IMG/VR virus record: IMGVR_UViG_3300003702_000033
Location: 1-32,585 of that record
Direction: 5' to 3' (one strand)
Length of the DNA stretch: 32,585 nucleotides
Source of the DNA: a virus
Numbering within the stretch: position 1 is the stretch's first letter; every line of letters starts with the position of its first letter. Positions 1-6,591 of the stretch are shown piece after piece. A program made the translations under genes and the position numbers. The notes under the pieces are model-generated. The model ran no database searches, had not been told where the DNA came from, and saw only the letters and a list, made by a program, of their open reading frames with translations.

Positions 1-183
1 AATACTGAAATGAGTAGATTAGTAAATTATTATTCCGTATTATATTATGTTGCTGATTTAAGGGGAAAGAAACTCAATAAAAAGATGCTTAATTGGGAAG
101 GGCATGAAATAGGAGAAGAAACATTACCTGATAGATTCCCAATAATAACAGATACTTACAATATAATACAAGAGGAAGAATAA
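1..183 (+). CDS. 3' end of an unknown protein, cut by the window edge
   Basis: The frame is open from base 1 to a TAA at 181-183, giving the last 60 residues of a protein whose start lies outside the window. The visible part is charged, with a KxNKKMLNW stretch and an acidic end (IIQEEE). The stop overlaps the next start as TAATG, the tight coupling seen throughout this strand. An internal ATG at 10 could start a very short protein, but an upstream origin is as likely. No family is recognised. Confidence 0.55.
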   Translation, partial: NTEMSRLVNYYSVLYYVADLRGKKLNKKMLNWEGHEIGEETLPDRFPIITDTYNIIQEEE

Positions 184-509
184 TGTGGCAAGACATAGTT
201 AAAGAACATAGTCCCTTGTTGGCTAAATTACATCCAAAGGAAAGAAAGAGGATGAAGAAATTACTTCAATCAACTCAACCAACAGAATACTTTGGACAGG
301 ATTTAACTAAACTTTCTGATTTAATAAAAGAGATGCAGACTTTAGATTTGATTAAAACAGATAAAAGGATGTCTAAGAAGATGACTGCATTTGAAGAGAA
401 GAATTTAGATATAGTTGCGTCTGCTGCAAAATTAAGGAAGAATTATGAAACACTTTATAATCAATTAAGAGGGATAGTATATCCAAAGAAGAAAGGTGAT
501 TTAGAATGA
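183..509 (+). CDS. Small W-tagged protein of unknown function, 108 aa
   Basis: Function not recognised. The protein opens with MWQDIVKEH, a one-residue-shorter version of the tag (M-S/N-W-K/Q-x-I-I/L-K) that begins five more small proteins in the next 2 kb. The rest is lysine-rich and predicted helical: KERKRMKKL near residue 20, then heptad-like leucines around residues 40-60 and a basic end. The start is the ATG overlapping the preceding stop, with a GAGG ribosome site about 7 nt upstream. It overlaps the next gene by four bases (ATGA), so the two are probably translationally coupled. My inference is a virion cargo or internal protein delivered by its N-terminal tag; a DNA-binding role is possible given the positive charge. 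The ORF itself is secure, the role is not. Confidence 0.75.
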   Translation: MWQDIVKEHSPLLAKLHPKERKRMKKLLQSTQPTEYFGQDLTKLSDLIKEMQTLDLIKTDKRMSKKMTAFEEKNLDIVASAAKLRKNYETLYNQLRGIVYPKKKGDLE

Positions 510-760
510 GTTGGCAAAATATAATTAAAAATGATATGGAACAATATGAAAGGCGTATGTTAAGAGAAGAGAAATATGGAAGCCCTGAACCATATACTGA
601 AGAACAAAACAAAGTTAATACATTAGGCTATCTCTTAACTCATGTGCAAGAAAATATACAGGATGTTATTAATGATTTAGGCCGTGATGATAGAGATAGT
701 ATTCCAAAAGAAGAAGTTGAAAAATTACTTATGGATTTGGAGCAAGCATTTAGGAAGTGA
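506..760 (+). CDS. Small W-tagged protein of unknown function, 84 aa
   Basis: Function not recognised. It begins MSWQNIIKND, a full-length example of the shared tag, followed by a charged, mostly helical body rich in Glu, Asp and Arg (for example YERRMLREEK, then an IPKEEVEKLL helix near the C-terminus). The start overlaps the upstream stop as ATGA and has an AAAGGTGAT ribosome site at 491-499. No membrane segment or cysteine pair is present. The body shares no obvious similarity with its tagged neighbours, so the tag looks like a portable module rather than a relic of gene duplication. A capsid-internal protein is the best guess. Confidence 0.75.
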   Translation: MSWQNIIKNDMEQYERRMLREEKYGSPEPYTEEQNKVNTLGYLLTHVQENIQDVINDLGRDDRDSIPKEEVEKLLMDLEQAFRK

Positions 761-765
761 ATAAA

Positions 766-1380
766 ATGAGTTGGAAAATGATATTGAAAGCGCACACTGA
801 TTTTACAACCAGACCTAAAGGATTACTTGGCCCCGGCGTATGGTCTAAAAATCTTAAGGTAGAATATCCATCAGGAGGAACATGGAGGTGGTCTGAACAT
901 CGAGATATTGGATTTAGAAAGGAATTGGATGAAATTGCTAATGCTTTGAAAAGAATAGGTATTAGTATTGAATTTGCGCCTCTATGGGATAAGATGTGGG
1001 GCGAATCAGGAGATAAAGGAGATTCTGATGGTTTGTATATTACAGAAAATAATGGTATTGCCTGTAAAATAACATACAAAGGAAAAGAAGACATACTGTA
1101 TTTTGAAATACCAATGGAAGGCTATTTTGGAGAAGATGGAGAAAGGCCGAATTATCATATTCCAAGAGTTTTAGAAGATGAAGAGGTTTTCGTTGATGTT
1201 GTTCTACATGCTTTGGGAATTGGTAAAGGCCCATCAAAAGACCCCAATGTTAGTATTCATGCTCAAGGACAGGCTGATTATTTACAGTTTTGGGAATCAT
1301 TATCAAGGGATGATAAAGAGAGTGGTAAATATCCCGCACCCAATCTTGATTGGAGCAATAACCCAACGGGGGAGTATTAA
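766..1380 (+). CDS. W-tagged globular protein of unknown function, ~204 aa
   Basis: Function not recognised; this is the largest of the tagged set. I place the start at ATG 766, giving MSWKMILKAH, because this aligns the tag with its neighbours and sits 8 nt after GGAAG; an in-frame GTG at 757 would add three residues (MNK). The body looks like a mixed alpha/beta domain: aromatic-rich near residues 25-45 (Trp and Gly), a beta-like stretch CKITYKGKEDILYFEI near residue 100, and a helix VFVDVVLHALGIG near 145. The C-terminus is Pro/Asn-rich. The enzyme-sized globular domain behind the tag makes it a candidate for an active cargo protein injected with the DNA, but no catalytic motif is evident. 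Confidence 0.75.
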   Translation: MSWKMILKAHTDFTTRPKGLLGPGVWSKNLKVEYPSGGTWRWSEHRDIGFRKELDEIANALKRIGISIEFAPLWDKMWGESGDKGDSDGLYITENNGIACKITYKGKEDILYFEIPMEGYFGEDGERPNYHIPRVLEDEEVFVDVVLHALGIGKGPSKDPNVSIHAQGQADYLQFWESLSRDDKESGKYPAPNLDWSNNPTGEY

Positions 1381-1593
1381 ATGAATTGGAAAAATATAAT
1401 AAAAGAGAAGTTATCAGATGATGACTTAAGAGAACAGTTTGAAGAAATGATAGATGAAATATATCCAGAGATTAAAATAGGTACACTTACCTTTTCTCCA
1501 TCTAGAGTGCTTAGGGAATTAGACCCCACAGCATATAGAATAGGATTATATGAATATGAAGATTCCTTAATGGAGGATGAAGAATATGAGTAA
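1381..1593 (+). CDS. Small acidic W-tagged protein, 70 aa
   Basis: Function not recognised. It begins MNWKNIIKEK, with Asn replacing Ser in the second tag position, and continues as a very acidic short protein (DDDLREQFEEM, ending in MEDEEYE). The ATG directly follows the upstream TAA and has a GGGGGAG ribosome site about 8 nt before it. Its acidity contrasts with the basic 108-aa protein at the start of the cassette. It overlaps the next gene's start region. Confidence 0.75.
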   Translation: MNWKNIIKEKLSDDDLREQFEEMIDEIYPEIKIGTLTFSPSRVLRELDPTAYRIGLYEYEDSLMEDEEYE

Positions 1594-1822
1594 AGAAAAT
1601 GCAGGTGAAGAAATGATTATGCTCTTAAAAGAGTTAGTTGATAAAGTGAATAGATTAGAAGAAGCGGTTTATCATAAAGATAATATTCTAATGAAATCAG
1701 GATTTATTGTTAGTAATACTCCGGTACCAACCATCAGTAATAATGTAACACCAACAGGTGATATTATAGCGAAGATGGATTGGGAAGAAATCCATAAAAT
1801 AATACAGAATGTGGAGGGTTAG
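1586..1822 (+). CDS. Leucine-zipper-like protein with a C-terminal W-tag, ~78 aa
   Basis: Function not recognised. I prefer the ATG at 1586 (MSKENAGEE), 9 nt after GGAGG at 1572-1576; an in-frame ATG at 1577 adds MKN but would overlap that ribosome site. Residues near 12-30 form a likely coiled coil (LLKELVDKVNRLEEAV). A Pro/Thr/Asn linker follows, and the protein ends MDWEEIHKIIQNVEG. That end matches the tag of the neighbouring genes but at the opposite terminus, and it closely resembles the end of the scaffold protein (MSWGDIHNIAMEF). The arrangement of oligomerising helix, flexible linker and tag recalls phage scaffold or cargo adaptors; this is an inference. Confidence 0.72.
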   Translation: MSKENAGEEMIMLLKELVDKVNRLEEAVYHKDNILMKSGFIVSNTPVPTISNNVTPTGDIIAKMDWEEIHKIIQNVEG

Positions 1823-1824
1823 TA

Positions 1825-2079
1825 ATGAGTTGGAAAAATATATTGAAGGATTCCCTCGATGATGATGATGAAGCATCCCATTATAAATGGAAAGTAAGAA
1901 CACTAAAAAAATTAAAAGGCTTAGAAGATGAAGCAAGAGATATAGAGGATGAACTTTCTGATACCCGTTACGATAATACTTATAAGCAAAGACAACATTT
2001 GCAAAAGGAATTGGCGGAGACATACAGACAAATAAAAGAGTTGGAATGGAAATATTATGAAGGTGGTGAAAGGACATGA
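1825..2079 (+). CDS. W-tagged coiled-coil protein, 84 aa
   Basis: Function not recognised. It begins MSWKNILKDS, followed by an acidic run (LDDDDE) and then an almost uninterrupted predicted coiled coil (LKKLKGLEDEARDIEDEL, then a second helix from QRQHLQKELAE to the end). Two helices joined by DTRYDNTY suggest an antiparallel hairpin. The start has a GGAGGG ribosome site upstream, and the end overlaps the next gene as ATGA. The long charged helices would suit an internal scaffolding or core protein. Confidence 0.75.
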   Translation: MSWKNILKDSLDDDDEASHYKWKVRTLKKLKGLEDEARDIEDELSDTRYDNTYKQRQHLQKELAETYRQIKELEWKYYEGGERT

Positions 2080-2261
2080 ATTGGCAAGAAATAATAAAGA
2101 TAAGTGAAAATTTGACTCTCTATGCTGCTATCAATGATAGAGGCGGAATAGAGATAGCAACAGATGAAGATGCTCTAACAAATATGGGATGGAAGTTAGA
2201 TTATAATAGATGGAATTTGAGAGATATAATAGATTGGACAGAAGAACAATTACGAGAATAA
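2076..2261 (+). CDS. Small W-tagged protein of unknown function, 61 aa
   Basis: Function not recognised. It begins MNWQEIIKIS, the sixth N-terminal tag. The remaining 50 residues look like a compact fold with one beta-like stretch (LTLYAAINDRGGIEIA) followed by Trp-rich helices (MGWKLDYNRWNLRDIIDW). The start overlaps the upstream stop as ATGA. This is the last tagged gene of the cassette. Confidence 0.72.
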   Translation: MNWQEIIKISENLTLYAAINDRGGIEIATDEDALTNMGWKLDYNRWNLRDIIDWTEEQLRE

Positions 2262-2294
2262 AATAATGTAGAAAATATAACGGAGGAATAATAT

Positions 2295-2789
2295 ATGGTA
2301 GAAAAAATAACGAAAGAAGAACGAATGGTAAGTTTAGCCATAGAGAAAGCAAAGGAAGTAATTCAGGCTTTCCAAGATGGAACAACTGTTGAAATGGTGG
2401 GGGATTTACAAGGCGAAGAAGTTAAACTTAAGTCACCAAAGAAAAATCCTACTGAAGAGAAAGTTGATAATCCAGTAGGGAAAGAAGAAGGATATGGCTA
2501 TGTTAAAAAGTTAGAATCAATGCGAGATAACGATGATGATGATTGGAATAAAATAACGGGCAATGAACAATTAGATGATGCTAGAGCAGATTTTGGTGAT
2601 ACACTGGATGAAATAAAAGTTTTGCGTGAAGAACAAGATAATTTAGAGGAATCTCCACAAAAAACTGAAGAATATGAGAGAATAAAAAGAGAAATAGATG
2701 CTCTACTATCTCAAAATGAATTAACAGCAGCACAAATTGCTAAATCACCAGCCTACGAAAAATTCTTAAATCGTCTTCGTAAGAAGTAA
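2295..2789 (+). CDS. Unknown charged helical protein, 164 aa, no W-tag
   Basis: Function not recognised. The start ATG follows a strong GGAGGA ribosome site at 2282-2287. The N-terminal 30 residues are a predicted helix (KEERMVSLAIEKAKEVIQAF). A Lys/Glu/Pro-rich linker follows, then an acidic patch (NDDDDDW) and a long coiled-coil region ending in LNRLRKK. It lacks the tag of the seven genes before it and sits 8 nt before the ligase. It could be another internal or scaffold-like protein; nothing ties it specifically to DNA repair. Confidence 0.7.
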   Translation: MVEKITKEERMVSLAIEKAKEVIQAFQDGTTVEMVGDLQGEEVKLKSPKKNPTEEKVDNPVGKEEGYGYVKKLESMRDNDDDDWNKITGNEQLDDARADFGDTLDEIKVLREEQDNLEESPQKTEEYERIKREIDALLSQNELTAAQIAKSPAYEKFLNRLRKK

Positions 2790-2797
2790 GTGGGAAA

Positions 2798-5347
2798 ATG
2801 CCACTATCAGGGCTAGTCTTTGAAAAGAAAAAGGATGCGCTCACAAAGCGTGTTCTTGACTTCTTTGAGAGGACTCGCTATTCTTATTTATCTGCACTTG
2901 ATGACCCTAAAGAATACGGGTCCAATTGGAAAAAAACTGTGAAGAGTATTAGAACCCAATTTGATACTATAGATAACTTTACACGCGAGTTAAAGAAATA
3001 TGTTAACGAGAAGGATTTATTTGATGATAGAGCAGAAGACCCTACTTCAGTAGCCGCGCAGAATTTATATGAAGCAGTTAAAAAATTAAGATTTGAATCA
3101 AAAGAAATTAATGACCCATTTATTGACCAATTGGGTGATGAAGTAATTGAGACCTTTTTAGATAATACTGGTGTTTTTGCAGTCTTTATTCATTATGCTC
3201 TTAGAAATCATAGTATTCCTTTGTCTAGTAAGGCATGGGAGAAACAAAATTTGAAGGCAGATGAAATATCTCAAGGTTCTATGGGCCTTGATTTGAAATT
3301 GGAGGATATTCCTCTATATATCTCTGAACATTATGGTGAAGGTAAAGATACTCGTAGAATAAAAACTAAATTCAAGGGAGCATTCAGGGCACTAAAAAAA
3401 GTATATTTAGAAGAATTTACTCCTACACAATGGGAAAAATTAGTTGCAATAGATATTAAGAAGGCAGAAAAGAGTGATGATGAAAAATCCACTATTAGTT
3501 TTATCATTCCAAATAAACCTATGTATCGTATTTTTAATATAGAAGACTTACAACAATTAAAGGGTTTTAGTGGAGAGTGGGTAGTTCAAGAAAAGTATGA
3601 TGGTATGAGAATACAAATCCATAAAATAAATAATCGAGTGAAGATATTTTCATACAATCAAAAGGATATTACAAAGAAATGTAAAGAGATAGTTAGTCAA
3701 TTAAATAAAAAGCAATTTGGAGATTGTATTCTAGATGGAGAGTTAATGCTGTTTGATGGTGATGAACCACTACATAGAGCAGCCGCAGTATCACATATAT
3801 TCAAGAAAGAACAAGAGGGATTAAAAATAAGAATTCATGTTTTTGACATTATGCGACACGATGAAAGAGATTTACTTGATGAGCCTCTAAGAGAGAGAAT
3901 AAATATATTACTATATCAATATAGTCAACACTCTACAGAAGAATTAGCATTCCCCTCCAAGAAAGACACTAGGATAGCAGATTCAATAAAAGAAGTAGAG
4001 AATTATTCTGAGGCTATTATGCAGTTACCTGCTTCTGAGGGAGTGGTGATTAAGGATATAGAGTCCACCTATCATATAACCAGTAAACAAAATCCTAAGT
4101 GGATTAAATGGAAGAAATTTGTAGATTTGGATGTTGTAGTATTAAAGAAGAGAACTACTAAGAGCAACTTAAATTCATATACTATTGGTATTGGGCCAGT
4201 TACAGCAGAACAAGCAAGAGAATATAAGACATTCGAATTGGATGATAAAGCATATATACCCGTGGGTAAGGCACTTAATACTAAGGAATCAGTGGAAATA
4301 GGAGATATTGTCAGGGTAAAGGTTGATGAGGTAAAATCAACTAAGGATGGATTTAGTTTATATTCTGCTAAGGTAATTGAGATACCTGAAGTAACTGAAT
4401 CAGATAAATTAGATACTTTAAAATTACTAGCCACTAAAACTAAGAAGTCTATTTGGCATGATTTAGATAAACCATTTACATTAAGACCAGTAAAAGGAAC
4501 TAAGAAAGCAATAATCACAGATGAGATACATGGAGAGGCAGAAATAATATTCAAGGAAGACTTAGATGGTTTTACTATCTATGGATTTGAAGGTAATGAA
4601 TTGATGGCTAAGAATGCTCTTTATAATATAGATGTATGGAAGGATGACTTAGAGTATACAATTAAAAGTGTCCGTTCTGAATTAAGGATAGCAATTAAGA
4701 ATAAGTTGTTAGAATGGGGAGAACCCGTGGACTTTGATGAAATAAAGGATTTTGTTTTGGAACATCATTTAGACATCTTTGAAAGTGCGGCCTTTAATGC
4801 TGATATTAAAGCGTTAAAGAAATGGTTAATTAAACAAGGGAATATTACTTATCATTCTTCTATGGATAAATTTGAGGCTAAGAGTGATATTATAGAAAAA
4901 CAAACAAAACAAAATCCAAAAGAAGGCAAATTTACTATTCAAGAAAGAAGTGATGGTAATTTAGATTTTATTATTCATGCGGGTGATAGGTTGATGGCTT
5001 GGATGTTTGATATAGAAGATACCCAAGATATTTATAATTTGTTTGGTAAATCAGGTAAATTTCCTGCTAGAATTACTTCTAGTAACATTAAGCCCGGAAA
5101 GAAAATTGATGAGGGGAAATTAGTATTAGGGGTTCAGAAGCATGGTTATCATGAATATAAGTTAGAAGGACATAGATTTGAGACAAGATTACATTTACGA
5201 GTAGTGCCGATTGATGAAAAAGATACTTGGATTACTTGGACAGGTAAGAAACAAGAAATGTTAGATAGTAATGAAGACGAGGGGATTTGGGATATTACCG
5301 AAGACAGGTATAAAAAGTTAGACTTGCCGGACTCTGATTCCGCGTAG
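2798..5347 (+). CDS. ATP-dependent DNA ligase with long C-terminal extension, 849 aa
   Basis: This enzyme seals DNA nicks through a lysyl-AMP intermediate. The nucleotidyltransferase motifs are clear: motif I EKYDGMRIQIH with the adenylated lysine at residue 266, motif III ILDGELMLF (Glu 315), motif IV EGVVIKD (414-420, Lys 419) and motif V KWIKWKK (434-440). About 250 residues before motif I would form the helical DNA-binding domain, and residues ~440-545 the OB fold. The remaining ~300 residues are not part of a standard 500-600-residue archaeal or viral ligase. They include a helix-rich piece (~620-690) and, at ~709-830, a beta-rich domain (FTIQERSDGNLDF ... WITWTGKKQ). That domain resembles the general pattern of the LigD 3'-phosphoesterase domain but lacks its usual catalytic histidines. 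It lies between the tagged cassette and the prohead protease, an unusual place for a replication enzyme. Ligase identity is secure; the extension's role is unknown. Confidence 0.93.
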   Translation: MPLSGLVFEKKKDALTKRVLDFFERTRYSYLSALDDPKEYGSNWKKTVKSIRTQFDTIDNFTRELKKYVNEKDLFDDRAEDPTSVAAQNLYEAVKKLRFESKEINDPFIDQLGDEVIETFLDNTGVFAVFIHYALRNHSIPLSSKAWEKQNLKADEISQGSMGLDLKLEDIPLYISEHYGEGKDTRRIKTKFKGAFRALKKVYLEEFTPTQWEKLVAIDIKKAEKSDDEKSTISFIIPNKPMYRIFNIEDLQQLKGFSGEWVVQEKYDGMRIQIHKINNRVKIFSYNQKDITKKCKEIVSQLNKKQFGDCILDGELMLFDGDEPLHRAAAVSHIFKKEQEGLKIRIHVFDIMRHDERDLLDEPLRERINILLYQYSQHSTEELAFPSKKDTRIADSIKEVENYSEAIMQLPASEGVVIKDIESTYHITSKQNPKWIKWKKFVDLDVVVLKKRTTKSNLNSYTIGIGPVTAEQAREYKTFELDDKAYIPVGKALNTKESVEIGDIVRVKVDEVKSTKDGFSLYSAKVIEIPEVTESDKLDTLKLLATKTKKSIWHDLDKPFTLRPVKGTKKAIITDEIHGEAEIIFKEDLDGFTIYGFEGNELMAKNALYNIDVWKDDLEYTIKSVRSELRIAIKNKLLEWGEPVDFDEIKDFVLEHHLDIFESAAFNADIKALKKWLIKQGNITYHSSMDKFEAKSDIIEKQTKQNPKEGKFTIQERSDGNLDFIIHAGDRLMAWMFDIEDTQDIYNLFGKSGKFPARITSSNIKPGKKIDEGKLVLGVQKHGYHEYKLEGHRFETRLHLRVVPIDEKDTWITWTGKKQEMLDSNEDEGIWDITEDRYKKLDLPDSDSA

Positions 5348-5367
5348 TTGATATAGTAAAGTGGGAA

Positions 5368-6585
5368 GTGTTGGGTGTGTTAGTCGAACCGGCTCTACTT
5401 GTAAAACATGAACAAGGTTATTTCGATATATTAAAATCAGATGATTTAGTTATTGGTGGTTATGCTTCTCTAGAAATAGTAGATAAACAAAATGATTTAG
5501 TTACAATTGAAGCATTAAATAAAGCAGTCAATCAATTTATGAAAGAAAAGAAATACAGAAATGTAATGTCTAATCATTCAAATGTTCAAGTAGGAGAAGT
5601 AGTAGAAAAATACCGAGATAAAAACGGTACATTACATAAGACTCAAGTAGATGATGTAGGATTTTATGTTGTTATCAAATTAAGAGATGATATAGAAAAA
5701 GCAAAAGAAATTTCTAGAGGAATTAGGAAAGGAACATTACGCTCATTTAGTATTGGAGGTCAGGCAATTTCTAAGAGAAGCCGTAAATCAGAAGATTTTG
5801 GTGAATATAATGAAATTGATGAACTAGAACTGCATGAAGTCACAATTTGCGAGAAAGGAATAAATCCAGAAGCAAAATTCGACATATTGAAACAAGAAAA
5901 AGGTGAAAAAACAATGACTGAAAAATTGGAAAAAGCCCTTGAAGAGTTGAATAATCTTGTAAAAGAGGTTAATGAGACTATTGGCAAGGATGATGAAAGC
6001 GAGGGAGAACTTGAAGAAGAAATGGAATACATGGCTTCAAAAGAGGAAGAACCCGCCGAAGAGTTAGAAGAAATGGAATTATCTGACGATGACGCTGAGA
6101 AGGCTTTAGATGAGGACAGCACCCGCGAGTATGAAGCAGGTGAAGAGGTTGTAAGTGGTGGAACACCAACTGCAACACCGGCCCCTCTAAAGGTTTCAAA
6201 AGAGTGGGAATCGGATGAGTTTACTTCTCTTGATTTATCGGTAGAAAATGTTGAGAAGGCGTATGCACAATACAAGGCTGAACAACTAGAAAAGATTGCT
6301 TATGATAGTTTATCTAAGCGATTTGAAGAGCGTTTTACTACAGAGCAATCTGTAAGAAAGGCTAGTGTTGATAAGTCAGAGTATGATGCGCGTTCAGAGG
6401 TTGCGGAGTTAAAAGAACAGTTTACTGAACTACGCAAGTCTTTAACAACAGAAAGTGATGAAATTCGCAAGGTGCAAGAGGTAGCGTTTGCGTTACCAGA
6501 AGGTTTCCCAACGAACACAGAGGATATATCTGAAATGTCGTGGGGAGATATTCACAACATTGCGATGGAGTTTAATAGAAGGTGA
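5368..6585 (+). CDS. Prohead maturation protease (XkdF/S78-like) fused to scaffold
   Basis: The N-terminal ~180 residues match the HK97/XkdF prohead serine protease fold: GGYASLEIVDKQND, the catalytic-histidine motif MSNHSNVQVGE (His 70), the serine motif LRSFSIGG (Ser 128) and the late conserved ELHEVTICEKGINPEA. Such proteases cleave scaffold and capsid during head maturation. The C-terminal ~220 residues are scaffold-like: extremely Glu/Asp-rich, then long coiled coils (~285-380), ending MSWGDIHNIAMEFNRR, a C-terminal copy of the tag found on the small proteins upstream. No ATG occurs before residue 58, so the start is non-ATG; GTG 5368 is the best choice, with TTG 5371 or GTG 5377 as alternatives. 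It lies immediately upstream of the major capsid gene, the canonical position. A separate scaffold may also be made from an internal start at 5914. Confidence 0.9.
   Translation: MLGVLVEPALLVKHEQGYFDILKSDDLVIGGYASLEIVDKQNDLVTIEALNKAVNQFMKEKKYRNVMSNHSNVQVGEVVEKYRDKNGTLHKTQVDDVGFYVVIKLRDDIEKAKEISRGIRKGTLRSFSIGGQAISKRSRKSEDFGEYNEIDELELHEVTICEKGINPEAKFDILKQEKGEKTMTEKLEKALEELNNLVKEVNETIGKDDESEGELEEEMEYMASKEEEPAEELEEMELSDDDAEKALDEDSTREYEAGEEVVSGGTPTATPAPLKVSKEWESDEFTSLDLSVENVEKAYAQYKAEQLEKIAYDSLSKRFEERFTTEQSVRKASVDKSEYDARSEVAELKEQFTELRKSLTTESDEIRKVQEVAFALPEGFPTNTEDISEMSWGDIHNIAMEFNRR
5914..6585 (+). CDS. Nested scaffold protein from an internal start
   Basis: Within the protease gene, ATG 5914 (residue 183) begins MTEKLEKALEELNNLV just after the protease domain ends. 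It is preceded at 5901-5906 by AGGTGA, a ribosome site with about 7 nt spacing. The product would be a 223-residue acidic, coiled-coil scaffold lacking the protease, with the C-terminal W-tag. The same layout is known in lambda (C/Nu3) and other siphoviruses. The site is visible in the sequence; expression is inferred. Confidence 0.5.
   Translation: MTEKLEKALEELNNLVKEVNETIGKDDESEGELEEEMEYMASKEEEPAEELEEMELSDDDAEKALDEDSTREYEAGEEVVSGGTPTATPAPLKVSKEWESDEFTSLDLSVENVEKAYAQYKAEQLEKIAYDSLSKRFEERFTTEQSVRKASVDKSEYDARSEVAELKEQFTELRKSLTTESDEIRKVQEVAFALPEGFPTNTEDISEMSWGDIHNIAMEFNRR
6535..6582 (+). other. C-terminal W-tag of the scaffold
   Basis: These codons encode MSWGDIHNIAMEFNRR, the last 16 residues of the protease-scaffold. 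The core M-S-W-x-D-I matches the N-terminal tags at 183, 506, 766, 1381, 1825 and 2076, and the IH variant matches the C-terminus of the protein at 1586-1822 (MDWEEIHKI). Likely a short amphipathic helix that docks on the capsid interior or on itself; function inferred. Confidence 0.6.
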
Positions 6586-6591
6586 TTATGA

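Noticed and set aside
757-765. GTG start for the 766 protein
   Set aside because: It would place three residues before the W-tag and overlaps the GGAAG ribosome site that serves ATG 766.
4072-4554. Long antisense ORF opposite the ligase, and similar antisense ORFs elsewhere
   Set aside because: They lie inside well-supported + strand genes, lack ribosome sites, and have the Ser/Leu/Phe-rich composition expected of reverse reading.
4924-5290. Active LigD-type 3'-phosphoesterase at the ligase C-terminus
   Set aside because: The general strand pattern is similar but the expected catalytic His/Asp/Arg set is not visible, so activity is not claimed.
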